The position numbers and the translations under genes were made by a program. A model generated the notes under the pieces. The model made no database searches and was not told where the DNA came from. It saw nothing but the letters and a program-made list of their open reading frames with translations. From positions 5,270,001 through 5,334,000 of the forward strand of contig NZ_CP109027.1 in NCBI RefSeq assembly GCF_036226885.1: 64,000 nt of DNA, in the 5' to 3' direction. Positions 1-9,045 of the stretch are shown here, piece by piece. Origin of the DNA: Streptomyces sp. NBC_00663 (GTDB lineage Bacteria; Actinomycetota; Actinomycetes; Streptomycetales; Streptomycetaceae). Position 1 is the first letter of the stretch. Each line of letters opens with the position of its first letter.

Positions 1-3000
1 CGTTCAGCTTCGACGCCTCCGTCCTGGACGTCGCGGTGACGCTGGCCGCGGGCGGCACGTTGGCCATCGCCTCGTCGGAGGAGCGGCTGGACCCCGCTGC
101 CCTGGCCGCCCTGGTGGAGACCTGCGGTGTCGAGGTCGCGAGCGTCGTCCCGTCGCTGCTCGGGGTGCTGGAGCCGGAGGCGGTCCACGGGATCGGCAAC
201 TGGGTGCTGGGCGCCGAGCGGCTGGAGGCCGGACTGGCCGCCAAGTGGCGGGCGCGGAGCCGGGTGTGGAACACCTACGGTCCGACCGAGGCCACCGTCA
301 TCACCACGGCGACGCTGCTGTCGAAGGGCCTCACCGCCGAGGATGCGCCGCCGCCCATCGGCCGCCCCCTGGAGAACGTCCGGACCCATGTCCTGGACGC
401 CTATCTGCGGCCCGTGCCGGTAGGGGTGCCCGGCGAGCTGTACATCGCCGGCGACGGTCTGGCCCGGGGCTATGTCAACCGCCCGGACCTGACGGCGGAA
501 CGCTTCATCGCCTGCCCGTTCGATGAGGACGGCGGGCGGATGTACCGCACCGGTGACCTGGCCCGCTGGATGGCCGACGGACGACTGGAGTTCGTCGGCC
601 GCGCCGACGAGCAGGTCAAGATCCGTGGCTTCCGGGTCGAACTCGGCGAGGTGGAGGCCGCTCTGGCCGCCCACCCGGAGGTGAAGACGGCCATAGCGGT
701 CGTGCGCGACGAGCGGCTGATCGGCTATGTGCTGCCCGTGTCCGGGCAGGAACCGCGGGCCGACGCGGTACGGGAGTTCGCCGCCACCCGGCTGCCGGAC
801 TACATGGTGCCGTCCGCCGTCGTGCTGCTCGACGCTCTGCCGTTGACCCTGAACGGCAAGATCGACCGCGCCGCCCTGCCCGAGCCGGAGCGCGCGGCGG
901 ACGGTGGCCGTGCGCCGGCGACCCCGACCGAGAGGGCGCTCGCGGCCCTGTTCGCCGAAGTGCTGGACCTGGAAGCGGACACGGTCGGGGCGGAGCAGAG
1001 CTTCTTCGAGCTGGGCGGTGACTCGCTGAAGGTGATGCGGCTGATCGCCCGCATCAGGTCGGTGCTGGAGGTGTCCGTCGGGGTCCGTGAGGTGTTCGCC
1101 GAGCCGACCGTGGCCGGTGTCACGCGGCTCGTCGAGACCGCCGGGGCGTCGGCGGGCGTGGTGCTGGCGCGGCGGGAGCGGCCCGAGCGGGTGCCGCTGT
1201 CCTTCGCCCAGCAGCGCATGTGGTTCCTCAACCGCATCGAGGGGACCGACAGCGACGGGGCGGGGGCTTCCGCCTACAACCTCCCCTTCGCCCTGCGGCT
1301 GACCGGCACCGTCGACACCGAGGCCCTTCAGTCGGCGCTGTGGGACATCGCCGACCGGCACGAGAGCCTGCGCACGGTCTTCCCCGACGTGGAAGGCGTG
1401 CCGTACCAGGAGATCCGCGAGGGCGCCGAGGGGCGGCCACGGCTGCGAGTCGTCGAGGCCGGTGAGCGGTGGCACGAGCTCATGCAGGACGAGATCGGGC
1501 GCGGCTTCGACGTACGGGCCGACCTGCCCTGGCGGGCCTCGCTGCTGAGGATCTCGGAGACGGAGTGGGGCCTGCTTCTGGTGGCCCACCACATCGCCTC
1601 CGACGGCTGGTCGATGGGGGTGCTGGCCAACGACCTCCAGGCCGCCTACCGCGCCCGCCTCGCGGGTCGGGCCCCGGAGTGGGAGCCGCTTCCCGTGCAG
1701 TACGCGGATTACGCGCTGTGGCAGCGGGAGACGCTGGGCGAGCTGGACGACCCGGACAGTGCGGGGGCGAGCCAGATCGCGTACTGGCGGGGCGTGCTGG
1801 AGGGGGCCCCGCAGGAGACGGTGCTGCCCTTCGACCGCCCGCGTCCGGCGATGCCCTCGTTCCGCAGCGGGCAGGTGCCGGTCCGGGTGGACGCGGAGAC
1901 GCATGCCCGGCTCGTGGAGCTGGCGGCGCAGGGCGGGGCGACGATGTTCATGGTCGTCCATGCCGCGCTGGTGCTGCTGCTGGCCCGGATGGGGGCCGGG
2001 GAGGACGTCTGTGTCGGTACGCCGGTCGCCGGCCGCTCGGATGTGCAGCTGGAGGGGCTGGCGGGGTTCTTCGTCAACACGCTCGTCCTGCGCTCCGACG
2101 CCTCCGGTGACCCCACCTTCGGTGACCTGCTGGCCCGTGTCCGGGAGACCGACCTGTCGGCGTACGCGTATCAGGACGTGCCGTTCGACAAGCTCGTCGA
2201 CGAGCTCAACCCGACCCGGTCGGCGGCCCGTAGTCCGCTGTTCCAGGTGATGCTGGCGCTCCAGAACGTGCCCGAGGCGCAGTGGGACCTCGAAGGGCTG
2301 GCGGTCGAGCAGATCCCGCCGGCTGAGGACCCCGCGGCGCGCTTCGACCTCTCGTTCTCCCTGGGGGAGCGGTGGTCCGGGCAGGGCGTCCCCGCCGGGA
2401 TGGGCGGCGGGATCCTCTACGCGGCCGATCTGTTCGACGAGGAGACCGTTCTTCGGCTGGCCGGGCGGCTGGTGCGGGTGCTGGAGCAGGTCGCGGCCGA
2501 TCCGCGGCTGCGGCTGAGCGACGTGGAGGTGCTGGAGGAGTCCGAGCGGGCTGCGGTCGTGGCGGAGTGGAACGCCACGGCGATCGAGGCCGACACCTCG
2601 ACCGTGCTGGAGGGCTTCCGGGAGCGGGTGGCTGAGGCACCAGGGGCGGCTGCGCTGTGGTCCGGGGGGCGTGCGCTGTCGTATGCCGAACTGGACGCCC
2701 GGTCGGACGCGTTGGCGCGTGGGCTGGTGGCGCGTGGGGTGGGCCGGGAGTCCCGGGTGGGGCTGTGTCTGCCGCGCGGTGCCGAGATGGTCGTGGCGAT
2801 GTTGGCGGTGTGGAAGTCCGGCGGGGCGTATGTGCCCCTTGACCCGGAGTACCCGTCCGACCGGCTGGTGTTCATGGTCGCCGACAGTGACGCCGAGTTG
2901 GTGCTGGTGACGGCCGAGACCGCCGACCGCTTGTCCGCGGAGGTCGACACCGTCCTGCTCGACGAGCTGGCGAGCGAGTTCGGCACGCTGCCGGACGTCG

Positions 3001-6000
3001 GCCGCGATCAACTGGCCTACGTCATCTATACGTCGGGGTCGACGGGGCGGCCGAAGGGTGTGGCCGTCGCACACGCTTCCGTGGCCAACCTTGCCTCGGT
3101 GATGCGTCCCGTCCTGGGTGTTGAACCTGGCGTCACGGCGTTGCAGTTCGCGTCCTTCAGCTTCGACGCGGCGGTGCTGGATGTTGCGGTCACGCTGGCC
3201 GGCGGGGGCACGTTGGCGATCGCTTCGTCCGATGAGCGGCTGGACGGTGCGGCGCTTGCGCGCATGATCGAGGCGGCCGGGGTGAGTACGGCGAGTGTGG
3301 TGCCTTCGCTCCTCGGTGCGCTGGAGCCGGATGCCGTTGCCGGGGTCGGGAACTGGGTCCTGGGTGCTGAGCGCCTTGAGGCCGGGCTGGCGGCGAAGTG
3401 GCGTGAAGGCGCGCGGCTGTGGAACACGTACGGGCCGACCGAGGCGACCGTGATCACGACTGCGGTGTTGCTGGAGGAGGGCATCACCGGTGAGGACGCC
3501 CCACCGGCGATCGGCCGCCCCCTGGGCAACGTCCGCACCTATGTGCTCGACGGGAACCTGCGGCCTGTCCCTGTCGGGGTGACGGGTGAGCTGTACATCG
3601 CCGGGGATGGTCTGGCGCGCGGTTACATCAACCGTCCCGATCTGACGGCGGAGCGGTTCGTCGCCTGCCCGTTCGATGAGGACGGCGGCCGGATGTACCG
3701 CACCGGCGACCTGGCCCGCTGGACGGTGGACGGTCAGCTGGCCTTCGTCGGCCGTGCCGACGAGCAGGTCAAGATCCGTGGCTTCCGGGTCGAGCTCGGC
3801 GAGGTCGAGGCCGTTCTCGCCGCCCACCCGGACGTGAGGACGGCCGTGGCGATGGTCCGTGAGGACCGCCCGGGCCATCCGCGCATCGTCGGTTACGTCC
3901 TTCCGGGCGACTCCCCGGCCGGGACCCTGGAGGCCGGCGGTCTGCGGGAGTTCGCGGCGACCCGGCTCCCGGACTACATGGTCCCGTCGGCCGTCGTGGT
4001 CCTCGACGCGCTGCCTCTGACGGTCAACGGCAAGATCGACCGGGCCGCCCTGCCCGTGCCCGACCCGGAGAGCGACGGCTCGGGTCTTCTTCCCCGGAAC
4101 GGCACCGAGGCGCTGCTGTGCACCCTGTTCGCCGCGGTACTGGGCGTCGACCGGGTGGCCGCCGACGGCAACTTCTTCGATCTGGGCGGCAATTCGGCGC
4201 TGGCGATGCATCTCGCGGGCCGGGTCCGGTCGGAGACCGGTGCCGAGCTGAACCTGAAGCAGTTCTTCGGCGATCCGACGCCGATCGGCGCGGCGCGCAT
4301 CCTGGGCACGAAGTCGCGTCCCTCGCTGCTCCCGGTCGCGCACGAGGGCGGTGAGGCGCCGGCGACGGCCGGACAGCGGTTCCTCTGGCGGCGTGCCGCG
4401 GCCGACCCGGGTACCCGGGCCCTCCAGTCGTCCGTCGCCCTGCGGCTGCGCGGGGAACTCGACCGTGACGCGCTGCGGGCGGCGCTGGCGGACGTGGCCG
4501 AACGGCACGACATTCTGCGGACGGTGTTCGCCGAGACCCCGGAGGGCGGGCTGGTCCAGCGGATCCTGGACGCCGACGACCCCGCCGTACGCCCGGATCT
4601 TCCGGTCGTCACGGCGACCGAGCGGGAGCTGCCCGCCGTGCTGGCCGCCGGTGCCGCCCGGCACTTCGATCTCGCGCGCGAAACCCCTTGGGCGCACACG
4701 CTGTTCGAGCTCTCCGAAACCGACCATGTGCTGCTTCTCGTACTGCATCGGATCGGTGGCGACGACGCGTCCCGGGACGCCCTCGTGCGCGATGTGTCCG
4801 TGGCGTACGGCGCGCGCTGGGAGGGCCGGGCGCCGGAGCGGGCACCCCTGCCGCTTCAGTTCGCCGACTACGCGGTGTGGGAGAGCAGGCTGCTGGCGGG
4901 CACGGAGCCGGAGTGGGAGTCGGAGCCGCAGTCGGATGCGTCTGCGTCTGCGTCTGGGTCGGCATCGGCGTCGGCGGCGGCCTCGGTTGAGAGCGTTGCC
5001 GGTGATCAGATCGCGTACTGGAAGGAGGTGCTGGCGGACGCGCCGTCCGCGATCACCCTTCCCGTGGACCGGCCGCGCTCCGAGCGGCCGAGCCGGCGGA
5101 CCGGGGCGGTGCCGCTGCGCGTACCGGCCCCGGTGCATGTCCGGCTGATGGAGACGGCCCAGCCGCTCGGTGTGACCTCGGTCGCCGTCGTGCACGCCGG
5201 GCTGGCGATGCTGCTCGCCCGGATGGGAGCCGGCACCGATCTGGTGCTGGGCGCGGTGGCACCGCGGCCGACCGGCGAGGGTGAACTGGAAGCCGTGGTG
5301 GGCCCGTTCGCCGGGCTGCTGCCGCTGCGCACCGATGTCTCGGGCGACCCGACGTTCCGGGAGATGCTCGGCCGGGTCCGGGAGACCACCGAGGAGGCGG
5401 AGCGGTCCGGGGACGTTCCGTTCGCGCGGATCGCCGAGGCGCTCGGGGTCGCGGACGCGGCACCGGGTGACCCGCATCCGCTCGTCCAGGTCGCCCTGGA
5501 CGTCCGGGACGACACCGCGGCGAAGTGGGACGTGCCCGCGGTCCCGGGCCTCGACGCCTCGCTCGTCGGCCTCGGTGCCGTGGCGTCCGCGTTCGATCTG
5601 ACGGTACGGCTGACCGACCGGCACCGGGACGACGGCGGACCCGACGGCCTCGACGGCACCCTGGACTACGCCGAGGAACTGTTCGACCGGGCCACCGCCG
5701 TCGGTCTCACACGGCGTCTGCTCCGTCTCCTCGGGCAGGTGGCGGCCGAGCCGGAACTGAGGCTCAGCCAGATCGACATCCTGCTCGGCGAGTCCGAGCG
5801 CCGGCAGCTGACCGAGGACTGGAACCGCGGCGCGGCCAAGGTTCCGGACGGCACCGTGCTGCCGGCGTTCGCCGAGGCGGCGGCCCGCGATCCGCGCGCG
5901 GTGGCCGTCCAGGACCGGTACGGCTCCCTCAGCCGCCGGGCCCTGGACCGGGCGTCCGCGTGGCTGGCCGCCTGGCTGGAGCGGCGCGGGGTGGGTGCGG

Positions 6001-7868
6001 GCGACGTCGTGGTGGTGGCGGTACGGCCCGGCACCGACTGGGCGGTCGCCGTGCTCGGTGCCCTCCGGGCCGGCGCCACCTGCGTGATCGCACGGGCGGA
6101 CGACCCCGCGGGGGCGTTGTCGGCGGCTGCCGGGCTGGGCTGTGCACGGGTGGCCGCGGTCGTGCTGTCGTCGGGCGGTGGCGGGGAGAGGGCCTCCGGG
6201 GCGGCGACGGTGCCCGTCCTGCGGGTGGCGGACGCGATCCGGGCCGGGGGCAGGCGGCTGCGCCGTCCCCCCGTCCTGCCGGACCCGCTGCCGTCCCAGC
6301 CTGCGGTGCTGCTTCCCGGGGAGTCTCCGGACGGCACGCTCGTGGGCGAGCTGGTGGACCACCGGTCCCTGCTCGGCCGGGTGATCGACCGCCAGGCGTC
6401 CTCCCCGTCGACGGAGCCGACCGCCACCGCGATCCGCTTGGCCGCCGACTCACCGTCCACCGACCTGCTCATCGGTCTGCTGGCCGCGCTGAGCGGGGGA
6501 CGTACGGTCGCGGTGGAGAGCGCCACGATGCCCGCGGGTGAGCGACTGAAGGGTGGGGCGGGGGCCGAACGTGGTGGTCTCCAGCTCGTGCCGCAGTCGG
6601 ACGGCGAGGCGACCCGGTCGCACCTTGAGCTGACGCGGTCGGAGCATCGGGCGGCCCATCCCGACCAGGAGGTGGCGCAGCCGCACCGCGCCCCCACCCC
6701 GGTCCTGATCCCGGCCCCGCTCTCCCTCCCCCGTACCGCTCGTGCCTATGTGCTCGACGAGTGGCTGCGGCCGGTGCCGGCCGGGGTGGCGGGGGACCTG
6801 TATGTGGCGGGGCCGTCGCTGGCCCGGGGCTATGCCGGGGCGCCGGCCCGCACCGCGGGAAGTCTGGTCGCCGATCCCTTCGGGCGCGGCGGTGATCTGA
6901 TGCTGCGCACCGGGCGGCGTGCCGCCTGGACCTCGGACGGGCTGGTGCAGCCGCGCGCGGCGCTGGCCGCCGGTGCCGGTCTGACGGCGCCGCGGCGGGC
7001 CGGGCGGCGGCGGGACGACCTCGACGCGCTGCTGTCGTTGCAGAGCGGCGGGTCTCGTACTCCTCTGTTCTGTCTGCACCACAGCACGGGGCTGGCCTGG
7101 TCCTACGCCGCGCTGCTGCGCCACCTTCCGCAGGATCTGCCGGTCTACGGCCTTCAGGCGCCCGGGTTCACCGACCGCAGGGCGATGCCGGGCAGCGTGC
7201 CGGAGCTGGTGGCCGACTACGTCGACCGGATCCGCTCGGTGCAGCCCGAGGGGCCGTACCAGCTGCTCGGCTGGTCCTTCGGCGCGGTGCTGGCCCAGGC
7301 CATCGCCGCGGAGCTGGAGGAGCGGGGCGAGGAGGTCACGCTGCTGGCGCTGCTGGACGGGTTCCCCGGCGGACACCACCGGATCGACGAGGACGGTCCC
7401 CGGCAGGACGGCGACGGCGACGGCGGCGATGGCTATGCCGGCGGCAGCGGTGGCGGTGGCGGTGTGGACGGGACACACGTCCGGATCGACGGCGCGGCGG
7501 ACCAGGAGGGGCGGGCCCTGCTCGACGGGCCGGGGGCGGCGAGCCCGCCGGCCGACTCGTTCACCGTCAACGTGGAGGAGACGAAGGAGCACATGATCCG
7601 GCTGGCGCAGGGGCACACGCCCCGGCGGTTCGGCGGTGGCGCGCTGCTGTTCCTGGCCACCGAGGGCGACCTGGCCCAGCTGTCGCTCGCGGCGGCACGC
7701 ACCACCTGGGAGCAGTACATCGCCGCGCCCATCGAGGGGTTCGAGATCGCCGCCGACCACGTCGGGATGCTCCGGGGCACGCACGCCGAGGCCATCGGCC
7801 GGGAGGTCGCCCGGCGCCTGGTGACACCCGGACCCACGGCAGACCACAAGCCCGTGTCAGAAAGGTAG
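1..7868 (+). CDS. Terminal nonribosomal peptide synthetase, A-T-C-A-T-X-(A remnant)-TE; 5' end outside window
   Basis: The reading frame is open from base 3, so this is the C-terminal part of a larger NRPS. Domains by position: A1 about 1-880; T1 about 920-1130 (LGGDS, Ser codon 1023); C about 1180-2540 with intact HHIASDG at 1587-1607; A2 about 2640-4060 with TSGSTG, YGPTE, YRTGD and NGKIDR; T2 about 4100-4290 (LGGNS); an X-type C domain about 4330-5800; an adenylation remnant about 5808-7020; a thioesterase about 7030-7860 with GWSFG (Ser codon 7275) and a late His. No epimerase domain is visible. A1 and A2 share the same readable pocket residues by alignment to PheA (D-A-L-S-V-G-T-V-I), unlike the Hpg or Dpg codes I know, so substrate is not assigned. 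The TE carries a Gly/Asp-rich insert about 7375-7560. Stop is 7 bases before the P450 start, consistent with one operon. Confidence 0.95.
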   Translation, partial: FSFDASVLDVAVTLAAGGTLAIASSEERLDPAALAALVETCGVEVASVVPSLLGVLEPEAVHGIGNWVLGAERLEAGLAAKWRARSRVWNTYGPTEATVITTATLLSKGLTAEDAPPPIGRPLENVRTHVLDAYLRPVPVGVPGELYIAGDGLARGYVNRPDLTAERFIACPFDEDGGRMYRTGDLARWMADGRLEFVGRADEQVKIRGFRVELGEVEAALAAHPEVKTAIAVVRDERLIGYVLPVSGQEPRADAVREFAATRLPDYMVPSAVVLLDALPLTLNGKIDRAALPEPERAADGGRAPATPTERALAALFAEVLDLEADTVGAEQSFFELGGDSLKVMRLIARIRSVLEVSVGVREVFAEPTVAGVTRLVETAGASAGVVLARRERPERVPLSFAQQRMWFLNRIEGTDSDGAGASAYNLPFALRLTGTVDTEALQSALWDIADRHESLRTVFPDVEGVPYQEIREGAEGRPRLRVVEAGERWHELMQDEIGRGFDVRADLPWRASLLRISETEWGLLLVAHHIASDGWSMGVLANDLQAAYRARLAGRAPEWEPLPVQYADYALWQRETLGELDDPDSAGASQIAYWRGVLEGAPQETVLPFDRPRPAMPSFRSGQVPVRVDAETHARLVELAAQGGATMFMVVHAALVLLLARMGAGEDVCVGTPVAGRSDVQLEGLAGFFVNTLVLRSDASGDPTFGDLLARVRETDLSAYAYQDVPFDKLVDELNPTRSAARSPLFQVMLALQNVPEAQWDLEGLAVEQIPPAEDPAARFDLSFSLGERWSGQGVPAGMGGGILYAADLFDEETVLRLAGRLVRVLEQVAADPRLRLSDVEVLEESERAAVVAEWNATAIEADTSTVLEGFRERVAEAPGAAALWSGGRALSYAELDARSDALARGLVARGVGRESRVGLCLPRGAEMVVAMLAVWKSGGAYVPLDPEYPSDRLVFMVADSDAELVLVTAETADRLSAEVDTVLLDELASEFGTLPDVGRDQLAYVIYTSGSTGRPKGVAVAHASVANLASVMRPVLGVEPGVTALQFASFSFDAAVLDVAVTLAGGGTLAIASSDERLDGAALARMIEAAGVSTASVVPSLLGALEPDAVAGVGNWVLGAERLEAGLAAKWREGARLWNTYGPTEATVITTAVLLEEGITGEDAPPAIGRPLGNVRTYVLDGNLRPVPVGVTGELYIAGDGLARGYINRPDLTAERFVACPFDEDGGRMYRTGDLARWTVDGQLAFVGRADEQVKIRGFRVELGEVEAVLAAHPDVRTAVAMVREDRPGHPRIVGYVLPGDSPAGTLEAGGLREFAATRLPDYMVPSAVVVLDALPLTVNGKIDRAALPVPDPESDGSGLLPRNGTEALLCTLFAAVLGVDRVAADGNFFDLGGNSALAMHLAGRVRSETGAELNLKQFFGDPTPIGAARILGTKSRPSLLPVAHEGGEAPATAGQRFLWRRAAADPGTRALQSSVALRLRGELDRDALRAALADVAERHDILRTVFAETPEGGLVQRILDADDPAVRPDLPVVTATERELPAVLAAGAARHFDLARETPWAHTLFELSETDHVLLLVLHRIGGDDASRDALVRDVSVAYGARWEGRAPERAPLPLQFADYAVWESRLLAGTEPEWESEPQSDASASASGSASASAAASVESVAGDQIAYWKEVLADAPSAITLPVDRPRSERPSRRTGAVPLRVPAPVHVRLMETAQPLGVTSVAVVHAGLAMLLARMGAGTDLVLGAVAPRPTGEGELEAVVGPFAGLLPLRTDVSGDPTFREMLGRVRETTEEAERSGDVPFARIAEALGVADAAPGDPHPLVQVALDVRDDTAAKWDVPAVPGLDASLVGLGAVASAFDLTVRLTDRHRDDGGPDGLDGTLDYAEELFDRATAVGLTRRLLRLLGQVAAEPELRLSQIDILLGESERRQLTEDWNRGAAKVPDGTVLPAFAEAAARDPRAVAVQDRYGSLSRRALDRASAWLAAWLERRGVGAGDVVVVAVRPGTDWAVAVLGALRAGATCVIARADDPAGALSAAAGLGCARVAAVVLSSGGGGERASGAATVPVLRVADAIRAGGRRLRRPPVLPDPLPSQPAVLLPGESPDGTLVGELVDHRSLLGRVIDRQASSPSTEPTATAIRLAADSPSTDLLIGLLAALSGGRTVAVESATMPAGERLKGGAGAERGGLQLVPQSDGEATRSHLELTRSEHRAAHPDQEVAQPHRAPTPVLIPAPLSLPRTARAYVLDEWLRPVPAGVAGDLYVAGPSLARGYAGAPARTAGSLVADPFGRGGDLMLRTGRRAAWTSDGLVQPRAALAAGAGLTAPRRAGRRRDDLDALLSLQSGGSRTPLFCLHHSTGLAWSYAALLRHLPQDLPVYGLQAPGFTDRRAMPGSVPELVADYVDRIRSVQPEGPYQLLGWSFGAVLAQAIAAELEERGEEVTLLALLDGFPGGHHRIDEDGPRQDGDGDGGDGYAGGSGGGGGVDGTHVRIDGAADQEGRALLDGPGAASPPADSFTVNVEETKEHMIRLAQGHTPRRFGGGALLFLATEGDLAQLSLAAARTTWEQYIAAPIEGFEIAADHVGMLRGTHAEAIGREVARRLVTPGPTADHKPVSER
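4330..5800 (+). other. X domain (P450-recruiting C-like domain) within the NRPS
   Basis: This condensation-fold segment follows the last carrier domain. Its active-site motif at 4746-4766 reads H-R-I-G-G-D-D in place of HHxxxDG. HRxxxDD is the known hallmark of glycopeptide X domains, which do not form peptide bonds but dock Oxy P450s. The downstream P450 and its PRDD motif agree with this. In glycopeptide synthetases X is followed directly by TE; here an adenylation relic lies between them. The alternative is a condensation domain that decayed by chance. Confidence 0.8.
5808..7020 (+). other. Vestigial adenylation domain between X and TE
   Basis: The stretch keeps the order of an A domain but not its chemistry. 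An LRAGA segment (about 6064) matches core A2. VLLPGESPDGTL (about 6307) sits where A3 (TSGSTGxPKG) should be. GDLYVAGPSLARGY (6792-6833) is a clear core A6. LRTGRRAAW replaces A7 (YRTGD) and loses its Asp. The YGPTE, QVKIRG and NGKID motifs are absent, and no carrier domain follows. It cannot plausibly activate an amino acid. The frame stays open, so it is a domain relic rather than a frameshifted gene. Confidence 0.8.
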
Positions 7869-7875
7869 GACTCGC

Positions 7876-9045
7876 ATGACTCAGTCGTTCGAGCTTCCGG
7901 TCGACAAGCGCCGGAACGTCCTGGACCCGGTGCCGGAGCTCCTGGCACTCAACGCGCGGGCGCCGCTGTTCCGGCCCCCGGGCGGGATGCCCCACTGGAT
8001 CGTGACCGATCGCGAGGTGGTGCGGCAGATCCTCGCCGACGCCGAACGGTTCTCCAGCATGCCGCCGCCCGAGCCGGACGGCCGCAAGCCCGATCCGCAC
8101 CCGGGGAGTCTGCTCCAGACCGACGGGGCCGAGCACAGCCGGCTGCGGCGGCTGGTGGCGCCGATGTTCACGGTGCGGCAGATGAAGGCGCTGGAGCCGA
8201 TGATGGCGCGGATCGTGGACCAGCGGCTGGAGGTGCTGGAGCGGGCCGGCCGCCCCGCCGACCTGATGCGGTACTTCGCCCGGCCGGTGTCGGGCCTGAT
8301 CCTCGCCGAGCTGATCGGCCTGCCCCGCGACGACCTGTCCGAGCTGTCCCGGCTCGGCGACCACCGGGCGTCCGGGCACAGCCCGCGCCGGCACCCGGCG
8401 ACGTCGGAGTACGTGGGGCACTTCCGGAAACTGGCCGCGGCCCAGCGCCGCGATCCGGGCGAGGGCCTGGCCGGGATGCTGATCCGCGAGCACGGGGACG
8501 CGGTGTCGGACGAGGAGGTGGCCGGCATCTGCGAGAGCGTCGCCAACGGCTCGATCGAGAACACGGCGGAGACCATCGGCCTCGGCGTCCTGGCGCTGCT
8601 GTGCCGTCCCGACCAGCTGGCCCTGCTGCGGGAGCGGCCCGAGCTGATGGACCGGGCGGTGGAGGAGCTGCTGCGCTATGTGTCGGTGGTGGCGTCCGTG
8701 TCACCGCGTACCGCGCTGGTGGACGTGGAGATCGGCGGTGAGCTGATCAAGGCCGGTGAGGTGGTGTCGTGCTCGGTGTTCGCCGCGAACCGCTGCCCCT
8801 ACGGCGGCGACGACGGCACCGCGGACCGGCTGGACATCGCCCGGGAGCCCGCCAACCACCTGGCGCTGGGCTTCGGCGTGCACTTCTGCCTGGGTGCGGC
8901 GCTGGCGCGGCTTCAGCTGCGCATCGCGCTGGCGGGGCTGCTGGAGCGGTTCCCCGGGCTGCGGCTGGGCACCGGCGTGGAGGAGCTGCGGTTCCGGTCG
9001 CTGGCACCGCAGTTCGGTGTAGAGACGCTGCCGGTCCTGTGGTGA
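7876..9045 (+). CDS. Cytochrome P450, probable X-domain-recruited peptide cross-linking oxygenase
   Basis: 389-residue bacterial class I P450 preceded by an AGAAAGG ribosome site. The haem loop reads FGVHFCLGAALAR, and ELLRY is the K-helix ExxR. PRDD at 8323-8334 lies at the expected D/E-F region and matches the X-domain contact motif described for glycopeptide Oxy enzymes. The I helix reads NGSIENTAE: Asn stands where most P450s have the conserved acid-adjacent Thr. I recall the same Asn in OxyB. The gene follows the NRPS and overlaps the ferredoxin gene by four bases, so all three are probably co-transcribed. Likely role: oxidative coupling of aromatic side chains on the carrier-bound peptide. 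Which residues it joins cannot be read from the sequence. Confidence 0.9.
   Translation: MTQSFELPVDKRRNVLDPVPELLALNARAPLFRPPGGMPHWIVTDREVVRQILADAERFSSMPPPEPDGRKPDPHPGSLLQTDGAEHSRLRRLVAPMFTVRQMKALEPMMARIVDQRLEVLERAGRPADLMRYFARPVSGLILAELIGLPRDDLSELSRLGDHRASGHSPRRHPATSEYVGHFRKLAAAQRRDPGEGLAGMLIREHGDAVSDEEVAGICESVANGSIENTAETIGLGVLALLCRPDQLALLRERPELMDRAVEELLRYVSVVASVSPRTALVDVEIGGELIKAGEVVSCSVFAANRCPYGGDDGTADRLDIAREPANHLALGFGVHFCLGAALARLQLRIALAGLLERFPGLRLGTGVEELRFRSLAPQFGVETLPVLW

Noticed and set aside
4330..5800. Ordinary or dual C/E condensation domain
   Set aside because: Arg replaces the second His and Asp replaces Gly of HHxxxDG, which is incompatible with normal condensation and matches X domains.
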